Shown here piece after piece: positions 17,025 through 26,056 of a stretch of 64,000 nt of DNA. The notes below the pieces were generated by a model. The model was not told the origin of the DNA. It searched no databases and was given only the letters and a program-made list of their open reading frames with translations. Every line of letters begins with the position of its first letter. Positions within the stretch are counted from its first letter, which is position 1. The translations under genes and the position numbers were made by a program. This stretch comes from Novosphingobium lindaniclasticum LE124 (lineage in GTDB: Bacteria > Pseudomonadota > Alphaproteobacteria > Sphingomonadales > Sphingomonadaceae), in the NCBI RefSeq assembly GCF_000445125.1, contig NZ_ATHL01000046.1:21546-85545 (forward strand), given 5' to 3'.

Positions 17025-17846
17025 GTGACTTCAGCCAGTGTTGCCGCGAGTTTCGCGATCGTCATCCCGGCGCGCTTCGCGTCGAGCCGCTATCCGGGCA
17101 AGCCGCTCGTCCGCCTCGCCGGCGCCACGGGCGAGGAGCGCAGCCTGATCCGGCGTAGCTGGGACTGCGCCATGGGCGTTCCCGGCGCCGCCGGGGTCTG
17201 GGTGGCCACGGACGACGAGAGGATCGCCGCCGAAGTGGATAGCTTCGGCGGACAGGTCGTCATGACTTCTCCCGATTGCGCCAACGGTACCGAGCGCTGC
17301 GCGGAAGCGATCGCCACGCTGGGCCCGGTGGCGGACGTCGTGGTGAACCTTCAGGGCGATGCGCCGCTTTCCCCTGCAGGCGTGGTGCCCGCCCTGGTCG
17401 AGCGGTTGCTCCAGGATCCCGAAGCGATCATGGCAACGCCCGCCGTGCGGGCGTCCCGCTCTGTCTACGAGCATCTGGTCCACGACCAGGCCGAAGGCCG
17501 TGTGGGCGGAACCACGGCCGTGATCGATGGGCGCGGGCGCGCGCTTTACTTCTCGAAGCGGGTGCTGCCCTACCTTCCCGCGGAAGCGGCAGCGCGGGAG
17601 TTCCCGCCGGTGCACTTGCACCTGGGTCTCTATGCCTATCGGCGCGAGGCGCTGGAGCGCTACGTCGCCGCACCGCCGTGCGAACTCGAACTGCTCGAAG
17701 GGTTGGAACAGCTGCGGTTCCTCGATCTTGGCCTGCCGGTTTCGGTGGTCACGCTCGATCCCCTGTCGTGGGACGCGATCGAGTTGAACAACCCCGGCGA
17801 CAAGCCGGTGATCGAACGCATCCTCAAGGAACGCGGCATAGCCTAG
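17025..17846 (+). CDS. kdsB: CMP-Kdo synthetase (3-deoxy-manno-octulosonate cytidylyltransferase)
   Basis: Activates Kdo with CTP to CMP-Kdo. The nucleotide-binding N-terminal motif IPARFASSRYPGKPL is at about 14-28, NLQGDAPL near 108 carries the metal-binding Asp, and YLPAEAAAREFPPVHLHLGLY is close to the KdsB region with the substrate-binding His residues. The length of 273 is a little long but normal for alphaproteobacteria. The GTG at 17025 starts 7 bases after the kdsD stop. KdsB/KpsU is normally required for LPS or Kdo-linked capsule; here only the capsule-type transferase is seen nearby. Confidence 0.93.
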   Translation: MTSASVAASFAIVIPARFASSRYPGKPLVRLAGATGEERSLIRRSWDCAMGVPGAAGVWVATDDERIAAEVDSFGGQVVMTSPDCANGTERCAEAIATLGPVADVVVNLQGDAPLSPAGVVPALVERLLQDPEAIMATPAVRASRSVYEHLVHDQAEGRVGGTTAVIDGRGRALYFSKRVLPYLPAEAAAREFPPVHLHLGLYAYRREALERYVAAPPCELELLEGLEQLRFLDLGLPVSVVTLDPLSWDAIELNNPGDKPVIERILKERGIA

Positions 17847-17850
17847 GGAA

Positions 17851-17879
17851 GAGGGCGCCGCTCCGGGCGCCCTCCTTTC
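17851..17879. terminator. Bidirectional terminator between kdsB and kdsA
   Basis: GAGGGCGCC (17851-17859) pairs perfectly with GGCGCCCTC (17866-17874) around a six-base loop, followed by CTTT. It lies between the convergent stops of kdsB and kdsA. Confidence 0.8.
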
Positions 17880-17882
17880 CGT

Positions 17883-18725
17883 TCAGTCGATGTCGAGCGG
17901 CGGGAACGCCTTGACCAGCCGGTCTATCGCCTGCACCTGCTCCAGATAGGCGCGCAGCCGGTCGAGCGGCAGCGCACAAGGGCCGTCGCAAAGCGCCTTG
18001 TCCGGGTCGGGATGGGCTTCCAGGAACAGCCCGGCGATGCCCAGCGCCATGCCGGCCCGCGTCAAGGCGGCTGCCTGGGTGCGGCGGCCGTCGGCGCTGT
18101 CCGGGCGGCCGCCCGGTCGCTGGAGGGCGTGGGTGGCGTCGAACACCACCGGGGCCATAGCCTTCATCTCGTCCATCCCCAGCATGTCCACGACGAGGTT
18201 GTTGTAGCCGAACGAGGAGCCGCGCTCGCACAGCAGCACCTGGCCGTTGCCCGCCTCCTCGCACTTGCGGATGATGTGGCGCATTTCCTGCGGGGCCAGG
18301 AACTGGGGCTTCTTCACGTTGATCACCTTGCCCGTGCGCGCCAGCGCCACGACGAGGTCGGTCTGCCGCGCCAGGAAGGCCGGTAGCTGGAGAATGTCCG
18401 CCACTTCGGCAACCGCTTCCGCCTGGAAGGGTTCGTGAACGTCCGTCAGCACCGGCACACCGAAGCGGTCCTTCACGTCTGCCAGGATCCTCATGCCCTC
18501 TTCCAGGCCCGGTCCCCGGAAAGAGGAGATCGAGGATCGGTTCGCCTTGTCGAAGCTGGCCTTGAACACATAGGGTATGCCGAGATCGCCTGTCACGCGC
18601 ACGAATTCGGCCGCTACGTCCATCACCGCCTCGCGGCTTTCCATGACATTCATCCCGCCGATCAGGACGAACGGGCGGTCGTTCGCGAAAGTCAGGTCAG
18701 GCAGCAGGGTAACGGAGGGGATCAT
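17883..18725 (-). CDS. kdsA: Kdo-8-phosphate synthase
   Basis: Condenses phosphoenolpyruvate with arabinose-5-P to Kdo-8-P. A 280-residue TIM barrel with the expected motifs [11 protein letters not shown] (~54-64), [11 protein letters not shown] (~88-98), [19 protein letters not shown] (~166-177) and [11 protein letters not shown]. The N-terminal motif is GMNVMES with Asn where metal-dependent enzymes carry Cys, so it is predicted to be the metal-independent class. ATG 18725 starts just before the first strand; 20 further codons upstream are open. It is convergent with kdsB, thus co-located with but transcribed apart from the kdsD-kdsB unit. Confidence 0.95.
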   Translation of the reverse strand: MIPSVTLLPDLTFANDRPFVLIGGMNVMESREAVMDVAAEFVRVTGDLGIPYVFKASFDKANRSSISSFRGPGLEEGMRILADVKDRFGVPVLTDVHEPFQAEAVAEVADILQLPAFLARQTDLVVALARTGKVINVKKPQFLAPQEMRHIIRKCEEAGNGQVLLCERGSSFGYNNLVVDMLGMDEMKAMAPVVFDATHALQRPGGRPDSADGRRTQAAALTRAGMALGIAGLFLEAHPDPDKALCDGPCALPLDRLRAYLEQVQAIDRLVKAFPPLDID

Positions 18726-18927
18726 GGCTGTTTTCGGTCCTTGTGGATACCGTCCCGCCGTTGCCGGGCCGCGCGCCGGCGTCAAGAGCTTTGGATGATC
18801 GCACTGGGGGCTGGCATGGGCGCGCAGGTAATTGGGGCTTTCGCCGGATGGAGGCTTCGCGCCGGCCGAAAGGATGGTTATTCAGAACGCCTTCGCAAGG
18901 CTTTCGCGCCGTCATGAGGATACGATA

Positions 18928-19734
18928 ATGCCCCACCCCTTAGGCATCGACAGGCGCACGGTTGCCGGAATGGGCCCTATCGAACATGTCGGCCTGGCAG
19001 CGGACCTTGGCTGCAAGGCGGTGTCGCTTGGGCTGGAGCAGCCTTCCAGCGGGCGCGAAGGCTATGCGGCGTGGAGCCTGCGCGAGGATGCGTTGCTGCG
19101 GCGCGAAGTCCGGGCCGCGCTGACGGGCGCCGGGCTGCGGATCGGCCTGGGCGAGGGCATCGAAGTTTCCTCCCTCAAGTCGCCGGGCGACCATGCCGCC
19201 GACCTCGATCTCTTCGCCGAGCTCGGCACCCGCCGCATCGGCGCCCGCGACAACGGTCTCGAGCGCGCGCCTGCTTTCGACTACATCGCCCGCCTCGCCG
19301 AAATGGCCCGTGAGCGGGACATGGACTTCGCCTTCGAGTTTTCGCCGGTCATGACCTTGCGCAATCTCCGCGAAGCGTTGGATCTCGTGGCGCATATCGG
19401 CGGAGACCGGGTGAGCGTGACGGTGGATGCGCTGCACTTCTTCCGCTCCGGCGGCGCCGTGCGCGAACTGGCGGAACTCGATGCCGCGCTGATCGGCCAT
19501 GTTCGCCTTTGCGACGGGGCATTGAAGGCGGCGATGGCACATGCCGAGGAAGAGGAACGCGGGCGGCTGATCCCCGGAGAGGGCGAATTGCCGCTGCGCG
19601 AATTCGTGGACGCCCTGCCGCGCGGAAAGACCCTGGGGCTGGACCTCTCGCTCCCGCAGGCGGCGCTGGGCGTGGAAGCGGCGCGCGACTACCTGGTGGA
19701 AGTGACGGCGCGGACGCGGGCGCTGCTGGCGTGA
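18928..19734 (+). CDS. Sugar phosphate isomerase/epimerase (AP-endonuclease-2-like TIM barrel)
   Basis: A 268-residue protein of the xylose-isomerase-like TIM-barrel family. Visible strand-end motifs include AADLGCKAVSLGLEQ (~26-40), FAFEFSPVMTLRNL (~134-147), VSVTVDALHFFRSGG (~161-175) and IGHVRLCDGA (~190-199), with Glu/Asp/His residues in the usual metal-binding places. The substrate is unknown, possibly a keto-sugar, hydroxypyruvate-like compound or inositol derivative. It sits next to the Kdo genes, divergent from kdsA with about 200 bases between them. Many members of this family are catabolic, so a link to polysaccharide is only positional. Confidence 0.8.
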   Translation: MPHPLGIDRRTVAGMGPIEHVGLAADLGCKAVSLGLEQPSSGREGYAAWSLREDALLRREVRAALTGAGLRIGLGEGIEVSSLKSPGDHAADLDLFAELGTRRIGARDNGLERAPAFDYIARLAEMARERDMDFAFEFSPVMTLRNLREALDLVAHIGGDRVSVTVDALHFFRSGGAVRELAELDAALIGHVRLCDGALKAAMAHAEEEERGRLIPGEGELPLREFVDALPRGKTLGLDLSLPQAALGVEAARDYLVEVTARTRALLA

Positions 19735-20021
19735 CGGCCCGGTCGGGGGCGCAGCCGTTCCGAGCAACGCCGAGCTATCGTTAAATTCTTGCAACGATCT
19801 GTTATCCAAACGGATAGTGGAGAATAGAGCCGCCACCGAACGCAGTATCGGACGCGTAGAGAATGGCGCCTGACGCCGTTCATACCGAGCCGTCGGTGCA
19901 GGGAACGATCGGATCGTCGGGGGGCGAACGATCGATCCGTGGCGGGAGCGCGGCACGCCGCGCTCGGGACACGTCATCCACCGGCGGCTCTTTTTTTACG
20001 ATCCGGTCGTCCTCGGCTCGC
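19735..20021. other. Intergenic region, no gene seen
   Basis: Nearly 290 bases between the sugar-isomerase stop and the stop of the small minus-strand gene at 20022. It is more AT-rich in the first part (around 19780-19830). It contains a short GC hairpin (GCGCGGC/GCCGCGC, about 19948-19968). No convincing ORF. Confidence 0.5.
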
Positions 20022-20300
20022 TCAAGGCGAGGGATCCGCAGGCGCCTGCAACGGTGCCCCGCCGGGAGCGAGGCGATGGGGATCGGGGCGGCTCCACAGG
20101 CTGATGGAAAGCCACAGGATGACGATGGCGATGGCGAACACGCCGAAAATCGCCGCGAGAATATGGGGCAGGATTGGCAGGGAGGAATTTCTCCCGGTTT
20201 GCAGGCCAGCCATGAGCGGCGGCTGACCGGAATCCCCGTGAACGGCTACGTCCTGCGGCAAGCCTGCACGCGCCGAATCGATCTCGACCTGATCCCGCAT
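20022..20300 (-). CDS. Small single-TM protein, unknown function
   Basis: A 92-residue protein. The first 40 residues are polar, then one strong membrane segment (ILAAIFGVFAIAIVILWLSI) and a proline-rich tail (RPDPHRLAPGGAPLQAPADPSP). It is not in a family I know. It lies 117 bases downstream of a similar single-TM gene (20418) and may be transcribed from the EcfG promoter at 20698-20722. The ATG at 20300 was chosen as a conservative start with AAAGGA upstream; the open frame continues further. Coding is supported by the TM and the repeated arrangement with neighbours. Confidence 0.6.
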   Translation of the reverse strand: MRDQVEIDSARAGLPQDVAVHGDSGQPPLMAGLQTGRNSSLPILPHILAAIFGVFAIAIVILWLSISLWSRPDPHRLAPGGAPLQAPADPSP

Positions 20301-20417
20301 CCTTCCGGTTCCTTTCACCGGGACTCGGCGCTGCGCTATCGGCAACGTCGGTCCTTCTGTTTCTCCCGCGTGAAGAACAGGGCAAGTTGCGGCATCAGGC
20401 AAGCGAAATCGGCAGGG

Positions 20418-20624
20418 TCAGTTTCCGAGCGCGTGCTCTTCCGCCGTTACCGGATGGCCCTGGGCGGGCGGCTGATCCCACCAGGCGCGCGAAATCCAGA
20501 TCGCCGACATGGCCAAAATCGCAAGAACGAGGCTGGCCAGCAGGACATAGCGCACGATATGGGGCGTGCTGCCGGAACGGGCTTCGTCCTCGTCCAGATG
20601 AACTTCATCACCGACACGTTGCAT
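20418..20624 (-). CDS. Small single-TM protein, paralogue of the gene at 21179
   Basis: A 68-residue protein: an acidic N-terminus (VGDEVHLDEDEARSGSTPH), one membrane segment (VRYVLLASLVLAILAMSAIW) and a short polar tail (QPPAQGHPVTAEEHALGN). The TM region is nearly the same as in the 91-residue protein encoded at 21179-21454, which points to duplication. ATG 20624 is 74 bases downstream of a perfect EcfG promoter. No known family. Proteins of this shape are frequently general-stress-induced envelope proteins in alphaproteobacteria. Confidence 0.65.
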   Translation of the reverse strand: MQRVGDEVHLDEDEARSGSTPHIVRYVLLASLVLAILAMSAIWISRAWWDQPPAQGHPVTAEEHALGN

Positions 20625-20697
20625 CTCGGCTCTCCCATGGCCCGACAGCTTTTGGGAGCGGCTCTGCGGCCGCAATGCAATGAGGGCCGACGACGTA

Positions 20698-20722
20698 AAC
20701 GCTGGATGGTGCATTTGGTTCC
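20698..20722 (-). promoter_or_regulatory. EcfG-type general stress promoter
   Basis: Minus strand GGAAC (20722-20718), 16 bases, CGTT (20701-20698). An exact consensus match directed at the small TM gene starting at 20624; the -10 element ends 74 bases before its ATG. Confidence 0.72.
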
Positions 20723-20740
20723 CGGCTTTTTGACCTCGGA

Positions 20741-21175
20741 TCATTTTGTCCGGGGAGCCGTCAGGCCGACTATCCGTAGCGTGTTCTCGTCCCGCCGTCC
20801 TTCGAAGAACCCGTCGATCGCGCGGCCGAAAAGCGCGCCGCCGCCTGCCGCTTCGAACAGTGTCAGGGAACTGCGCAATTTCATCGCATCCAGCTCGCCC
20901 AGGATCGTCGCGGCACTGCGCTCCGGTTGCCAGCAGAGCATCAGCTGGACGCATTCGCGAAGCCGCGCGCCCAACAACGGATGGGCGAGGTAAGCCTTAG
21001 CCTCGGACAGTGTCGAAATGGCGTAGAAGCGCGCGGTCTCGCTGCGACCAAGCCCGGCGACTTGCGGAAATATGTACCAGATCCAGTGACTGCGCTTGCT
21101 GCCGCGCTGCAATTCCGCAACGACGCTCGGGTAATCGCGCGATTGCGCCTCGACGAAGCGGTCGAGCGCGGCCAT
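20741..21175 (-). CDS. DUF1810-family protein
   Basis: A 144-residue protein of the DUF1810 family: RFVEAQSRDYPSVVAELQRG near the N-terminus, KRSHWIWYIFPQVAGLGRS (~27-45), YLAHPLLGARLRECVQLML and DAMKLRSSLTLFEAAG. The activity is unknown; the conserved WYIFPQ box is diagnostic. It starts 3 bases after the stop of the small TM gene at 21179 and so belongs to the operon read from the EcfG promoter at 21511-21535. It is thus probably a general-stress protein. The length is normal for the family. Confidence 0.88.
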   Translation of the reverse strand: MAALDRFVEAQSRDYPSVVAELQRGSKRSHWIWYIFPQVAGLGRSETARFYAISTLSEAKAYLAHPLLGARLRECVQLMLCWQPERSAATILGELDAMKLRSSLTLFEAAGGGALFGRAIDGFFEGRRDENTLRIVGLTAPRTK

Positions 21176-21178
21176 CGC

Positions 21179-21454
21179 TCAGTTCTGGCTGGCGCCCTGG
21201 TTCTGCGCCGGTTCGGGGCTCTGGACACCCGGCTGCGCCTGGGGATCGACATCGCCGCGTTCGACGGCCTGCCGCGTGTCGGCAGGTCCGCCGGTGTCGT
21301 CGGGCGCCTGCACCGCGCCGAAGATCCAGATCGCGGACATGGCAGCGATGGCCAGCACCAGGCTGATCAGCAGGACGTAGCGCACGACATTGGGCGTGGC
21401 GCCTGCGCGCGCTTCGGTCTTCTCGACGTGGATTTCCTCTCCGCGGCTTTCCAT
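21179..21454 (-). CDS. Small single-TM protein, first gene of stress operon with DUF1810
   Basis: A 91-residue protein with an acidic N-terminus (MESRGEEIHVEKTEARAG), one membrane segment (VRYVLLISLVLAIAAMSAIW) and a disordered, Gln/Pro/Asp-rich tail of about 45 residues. The TM matches that of the protein at 20418 almost exactly. ATG 21454 is chosen because GGGAG lies six bases upstream; an in-frame ATG at 21460 is less well placed. A perfect EcfG promoter is 57 bases upstream. Three bases separate it from the DUF1810 gene. Confidence 0.7.
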   Translation of the reverse strand: MESRGEEIHVEKTEARAGATPNVVRYVLLISLVLAIAAMSAIWIFGAVQAPDDTGGPADTRQAVERGDVDPQAQPGVQSPEPAQNQGASQN

Positions 21455-21510
21455 GGACATCTCCCGGTTCTCGGCCCGACGCATTTCGCACGCAGCCCTT
21501 CCTGGGGATC

Positions 21511-21535
21511 AACGCGTCACATTGGAGGGCGTTCC
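21511..21535 (-). promoter_or_regulatory. EcfG-type general stress promoter of small-TM/DUF1810 operon
   Basis: Minus strand GGAAC (21535-21531), 16 bases, CGTT (21514-21511). An exact match, facing the ATG at 21454 at 57 bases. Confidence 0.75.
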
Positions 21536-21607
21536 GGCAAGGTCCGATACGAAAAAGGGCCGGATGCAGCGGCATCCGACCCCATTTCGCAATCATCGAG
21601 CGCGCGA

Positions 21608-22444
<837 letters not shown>

Positions 22445-22689
22445 GTTCGCGTCTCCAGAAAGTCGGCCAAAAAGGCAGGTTTGCAGGCGCGCCTAGAGGC
22501 TGCGGGAGGCGAGGACAAGAAAGAAGGATGCAATCGGCACAAGCTGCGCGCCGCTTCGTTGCGCGCTGGAGCATTCTCTAATTAGGTGGAATCACCTGAT
22601 GGCTCGGAAAGGGCGTCAAACCAGAAAGTTGGAGTGGTCGATCCGATGCAGTCGGATCGGAAACCGCTCCAGTCGCCCGGTGCGCTCGT

Positions 22690-23442
22690 TCAGCCTACCG
22701 GGGTGAGCTGGGCCGAATCGATGTGCCAGCGTCGCTGGTCGGCGCTGGCGCCGTCGATATCGTTGACGCGCCGCACGACATATGTTCCGCGAAAGCGCTG
22801 GCGAGTGCCATCATTCAGCGTGGCGTCCACCGTCACCGGCACCGGCTGGTAGATCGAGCCTGCACCGGCATCGCCCGGCTCCAGCCTGCCGATGGTGACA
22901 TGGGTGGAGCGGGTATGGGCGAAGCCGGACTGGAACTTGTCGAGCGTCTGGTTCGGCGGGCCGTTGTCGCCCCATTGCTGCCAGGCCGTTCCATAGTCGC
23001 GCGCGTTGAGCGCGGAATAGTAGCGCTCCACGACGGCGGCGGCGGCTTCCTTGCTCCTGGGATCGATCCCGCACTCGGGCATCCGATCGCCCTTGGAATC
23101 GAAGAGCGTGCAGCTGCGGGCGATCTCGTCCTCGATCATCGCGCAGCTGTTGGCGACGTTGCAGGGTGGGTGGGTCGCGGGGGAGACGTTGCGGCACAAG
23201 TCCGCGCGCTTCTGTGCGGCGGTGGCGCCGATTTCGTCCGCACAGGAAAGCGGGTCGGACGACGCCGTGCTCTGCGCGGCCGGCGTTGCGGATGCGACCG
23301 GCTCCGCGGCCCGGGGCGCCGTGTCCGTGACCTGCGGGCTTTCGGTCGCTTCCTCGCGGGAAGGCGAACCGCAGGCCGAAAGGGCGAGAATGCAAGCCCA
23401 TGGCAGAGCCTGCACCAGCGAATTGCGTCGCGTGACCATCAT
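22690..23442 (-). CDS. Putative lipoprotein with NTF2-like C-terminal domain
   Basis: A 250-residue protein with a lipoprotein signal (MMVTRRNSLVQALPWACILALSAC is too long to be typical, but LSAC gives lipidated Cys24). A Thr/Ala/Pro linker follows, then a Cys-rich middle region (SCADEIG, DLCRNV, PPCNVANSCAM, SCTLFD, PECGID) likely stabilised by disulfides. The C-terminal part resembles an NTF2-like domain (AAAVVERYYSALNARDYGTA; VTVDATLNDGTRQRFRGTY). The function is unknown; a periplasmic role is expected. The next gene upstream is gmk, 69 bases away. Confidence 0.75.
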   Translation of the reverse strand: MMVTRRNSLVQALPWACILALSACGSPSREEATESPQVTDTAPRAAEPVASATPAAQSTASSDPLSCADEIGATAAQKRADLCRNVSPATHPPCNVANSCAMIEDEIARSCTLFDSKGDRMPECGIDPRSKEAAAAVVERYYSALNARDYGTAWQQWGDNGPPNQTLDKFQSGFAHTRSTHVTIGRLEPGDAGAGSIYQPVPVTVDATLNDGTRQRFRGTYVVRRVNDIDGASADQRRWHIDSAQLTPVG

Positions 23443-23511
23443 CGTCTCCTGTTCCCGGCTAACTACGCGCGAAACCGGAACAAGTGCCCGTGCCGCGCGG
23501 GAAAACGGGTG

Positions 23512-24165
23512 TCAGGGAACCATCAGTTCGCGCACGAAGCCGATCAGGCCGGTCTGACGGGCGCGGCGCATGCGTTCGGCGTAGAGGATCTGCTCCACTT
23601 TGTCGAAGCACTGGGCGATGTCGTCGTTGACCACCACATAGTCGTAGCCGTCCCAGTGGCTGATTTCCGAACGGGCGCGTTCCATGCGGGCGGCGATCAC
23701 GTCCATGCTGTCGGTTCCGCGCCCGGTGAGGCGGCGGCGCAGTTCGTCGATGCTGGGCGGCAGCAGGAATACGCGCACCACGTCGCGCTCCAGCTTCTGA
23801 TAGAGCTGCTGGGTGCCTTGCCAATCGATGTCGAAGAGATAGTCCTGCCCGTCTTTGAGCCCGGCCTTCACTTGGGCTTTCGGGGTGCCATAGGAGTGGC
23901 CGAACACGGTCGCCCATTCCAGGAAGTCCTCGTCCGCCACCATGCGGTCGAACTGTTCGCGGCTGACGAAGTGGTAGTCCTTGCCGTCCACTTCGCCCGG
24001 TCGCGGGGCGCGGGTGGTGCAGGACACCGAGTTGCGGATGTGCGGATCGCGTTCGAGCAGCATGCGTGCGATCGTCGTCTTGCCGGCGCCGGAGGGCGAG
24101 GACAGGATGAGCATCAGCCCGCGACGGGCAAGCGTATCGGCAGGATTTTCCGGGGAGTTGACCAT
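23512..24165 (-). CDS. gmk: Guanylate kinase
   Basis: Phosphorylates GMP to GDP with ATP. A 217-residue protein with the P-loop SSPSGAGKTTIAR (~22-34), the GMP-binding region SVSCTTRAPRPGEVDGKDYHFVS (starts ~45; split here only by description), EWATVFGHSYGTPK and FDIDWQGTQQL. The N-terminus has about 15 extra residues, normal for alphaproteobacteria. ATG 24165 is well placed; GTG or ATG codons further upstream are less likely. No operon partner is clear. The gene is housekeeping. Confidence 0.97.
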   Translation of the reverse strand: MVNSPENPADTLARRGLMLILSSPSGAGKTTIARMLLERDPHIRNSVSCTTRAPRPGEVDGKDYHFVSREQFDRMVADEDFLEWATVFGHSYGTPKAQVKAGLKDGQDYLFDIDWQGTQQLYQKLERDVVRVFLLPPSIDELRRRLTGRGTDSMDVIAARMERARSEISHWDGYDYVVVNDDIAQCFDKVEQILYAERMRRARQTGLIGFVRELMVP

Positions 24166-24244
24166 GTGCCCCGATGCCGATGACCGGCGGGCAAATCAAG
24201 AGGGCAAATCAGGCGGCGTTCGCGTGAAGGGCCGGAAACGCCCG

Positions 24245-24721
24245 TCATCCCACCTTGGGAACGATGTCGGACTTGCCCTCGCCCTCTTCCGCCATGCTCT
24301 GGAGCTGCTTCTGGCCGCGCGCCTTTTCCTTGCGGGCGCGGCTGCGTTCATAGAGCGTCTTTGCCGCCAGGCTACCGATGACCAGCGCGGCTCCGGGGCC
24401 GGAGCCTAGCGCCACGCGGGCGATGGCGGTATGCAGCATGGCCTGACTGAACGAGCGGCCGCGCAGGATCTGCGCTGCCGTTTCCGGCGTGTAGCGCTTG
24501 CCGAGCAGCGCATGTTCCATCGCGCGCCGGGCCAGGAACGATCCCCCGCGAAGGGCGATGTCGGCGATGGCGAGATTGGTGGCGGCGTTGGGACTGGGGC
24601 CGCTCAAGGTGCTGGCTTTGTCCAGGGCCTTTCCGGCGGTGTTCTTCACCGCCGTTCCGGCCTTGCTCATGCTTTTGCCGACGCTCTGGCCGACTTTCTT
24701 GGGTACGGAAACGACGCCCAT
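24245..24721 (-). CDS. Hypothetical basic/Ala-rich protein
   Basis: A 158-residue protein with a Lys-rich N-terminus (VPKKVGQSVGKSMSKAG), a central helical region (ATNLAIADIALRGGSFLARRAMEHALLGKRY; described by its parts, residues ~48-78), a possible membrane-associated stretch (ALVIGSLAAKTLYERS) and a charged C-terminus. I do not recognise the family. ATG 24721 is chosen because it starts the coherent basic region; the open frame continues 42 codons upstream. It is 34 bases downstream of sspB and probably cotranscribed with it. Confidence 0.65.
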   Translation of the reverse strand: MGVVSVPKKVGQSVGKSMSKAGTAVKNTAGKALDKASTLSGPSPNAATNLAIADIALRGGSFLARRAMEHALLGKRYTPETAAQILRGRSFSQAMLHTAIARVALGSGPGAALVIGSLAAKTLYERSRARKEKARGQKQLQSMAEEGEGKSDIVPKVG

Positions 24722-24755
24722 GGATATTGCTTTCCCGGGCGGTTTTCCGCCCGCC

Positions 24756-25265
24756 TTACTTCTTCTTGCCGAAATCGACCGAAACGACGTTCGATCCGTC
24801 TTCGCTGGAGGTAATGCGCGAGGCCACGTCGCGTTCCGAAGCCCCATTGGCCGAATCGTTTTCGGCGGAGGCGAGATCGTCCTCGTCCTCTTCCACGGCC
24901 TGGAACTGCAGCCCGAAGTCCACCGCCGGATCGACGAAGGCGGTGATCGCCGAGAAGGGGATCACCAGCTTGGACGGCATCTGGTTGAAGCTGAGGCTTA
25001 CCGTGAAATCCTCTTCCCGCACGGCCAGATCCCAGAACTTGTTCTGGAGCACGATCGTCATCTCGTCCGGGAAGCGCGCGCGCAGTTCGGGAGGAACCGA
25101 GACGCCGGGCGCGCCGGTCTTGAAGGTGATGTAGAAATGGTGGGCGCCCGGCAGGACGCCGCCCGCATCCTCGACTTGGCCGAGCACGCGGCCGACAACG
25201 GCGCGCAGGGCCTCCTGCACGATTTCATCGTAGGGGATCAGGCTGTCTGGTGTCGTATCGTTCAT
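24756..25265 (-). CDS. sspB: SspB-type ClpXP adaptor protein
   Basis: Alphaproteobacterial SspB delivers ssrA-tagged and other substrates to ClpXP. A 169-residue protein with the SspB core ([54 protein letters not shown]), ending in the short motif ([10 protein letters not shown]) that docks ClpX. A variable acidic linker ([17 protein letters not shown]) lies between core and tail. The length is typical. It diverges from hisB with about 190 bases in between, which must contain promoters for both. Confidence 0.93.
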   Translation of the reverse strand: MNDTTPDSLIPYDEIVQEALRAVVGRVLGQVEDAGGVLPGAHHFYITFKTGAPGVSVPPELRARFPDEMTIVLQNKFWDLAVREEDFTVSLSFNQMPSKLVIPFSAITAFVDPAVDFGLQFQAVEEDEDDLASAENDSANGASERDVASRITSSEDGSNVVSVDFGKKK

Positions 25266-25453
25266 CGCGCCTTACGTGCTCATGGTTCTTTTTTCGGTCA
25301 AGCGGCTTCGAGCGTAAAATAGCACGTCTCGACAGGTTTTCCCTAGGTCGTTTGCTAAAGGGAGCGACCGAAGATTACTTTGGAAACGCTTTTCGCGCAC
25401 ACTTGGTGCCGGGCGGAATTGATTCCCGCGTGTACCGGTTTATAGGCGCAGCC

Positions 25454-26056
25454 ATGCGCACAGCCTCGATCATCCGCAAGACTCACGAGACCGACATCGC
25501 CGTGGAGGTCAACCTGGACGGCACGGGAGCCTATCAGGTCTCCACCGGGATCGGCTTTCTCGACCATATGATCGAGCAGTTCAGCCGCCATTCGCTGATC
25601 GACATCGCCTGCCGCATCAAGGGCGATCTTCATGTGGACCAGCACCACACCACGGAAGACAGCGCCATCGCCATCGGCCAGGCGATCAGCCAGGCCCTGG
25701 GCGACCGCGCGGGGATCGGCCGTTACGGCGATGTCCATTCGCCGATGGACGAGGCGCTGAGCCGCGTCTCGCTCGACATCTCGGGCAGACCTTGGCTGGT
25801 CTGGAAGGCGGGCTTCACGCAGGACAAGCTGGGCGAGTTCGACACCGAGATGGTGGAGCACTGGTTCCACTCGATCGCGCAGGCCGTGGGCATCACCCTG
25901 CACATCGAGCTTCTCTACGGCACCAACAATCACCACATCTGCGAAGGCATCTTCAAGGGCTTCGCCCGCGCGATGCGCACCGCCGTCGAACTGGACCCGC
26001 GCAAGGGCGGGGCCATACCCTCGACCAAGGGCATTCTCGGACAGGAGTCTCTGTAA
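25454..26056 (+). CDS. hisB: Imidazoleglycerol-phosphate dehydratase
   Basis: Sixth enzyme of histidine synthesis, Mn-dependent. A 200-residue monofunctional HisB with the two His-rich metal motifs [13 protein letters not shown] (~34-46) and [15 protein letters not shown] (~57-71), and their symmetric repeats EHWFHSIAQ and [14 protein letters not shown]. First gene of a his operon. No Shine-Dalgarno precedes the ATG; a possible -10 (TATAGG) lies at 25441-25446 with TTGATT 16 bases before it, so transcripts could start within a few bases of the ATG (leaderless). The next gene begins at the A of its TAA stop. Confidence 0.97.
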   Translation: MRTASIIRKTHETDIAVEVNLDGTGAYQVSTGIGFLDHMIEQFSRHSLIDIACRIKGDLHVDQHHTTEDSAIAIGQAISQALGDRAGIGRYGDVHSPMDEALSRVSLDISGRPWLVWKAGFTQDKLGEFDTEMVEHWFHSIAQAVGITLHIELLYGTNNHHICEGIFKGFARAMRTAVELDPRKGGAIPSTKGILGQESL

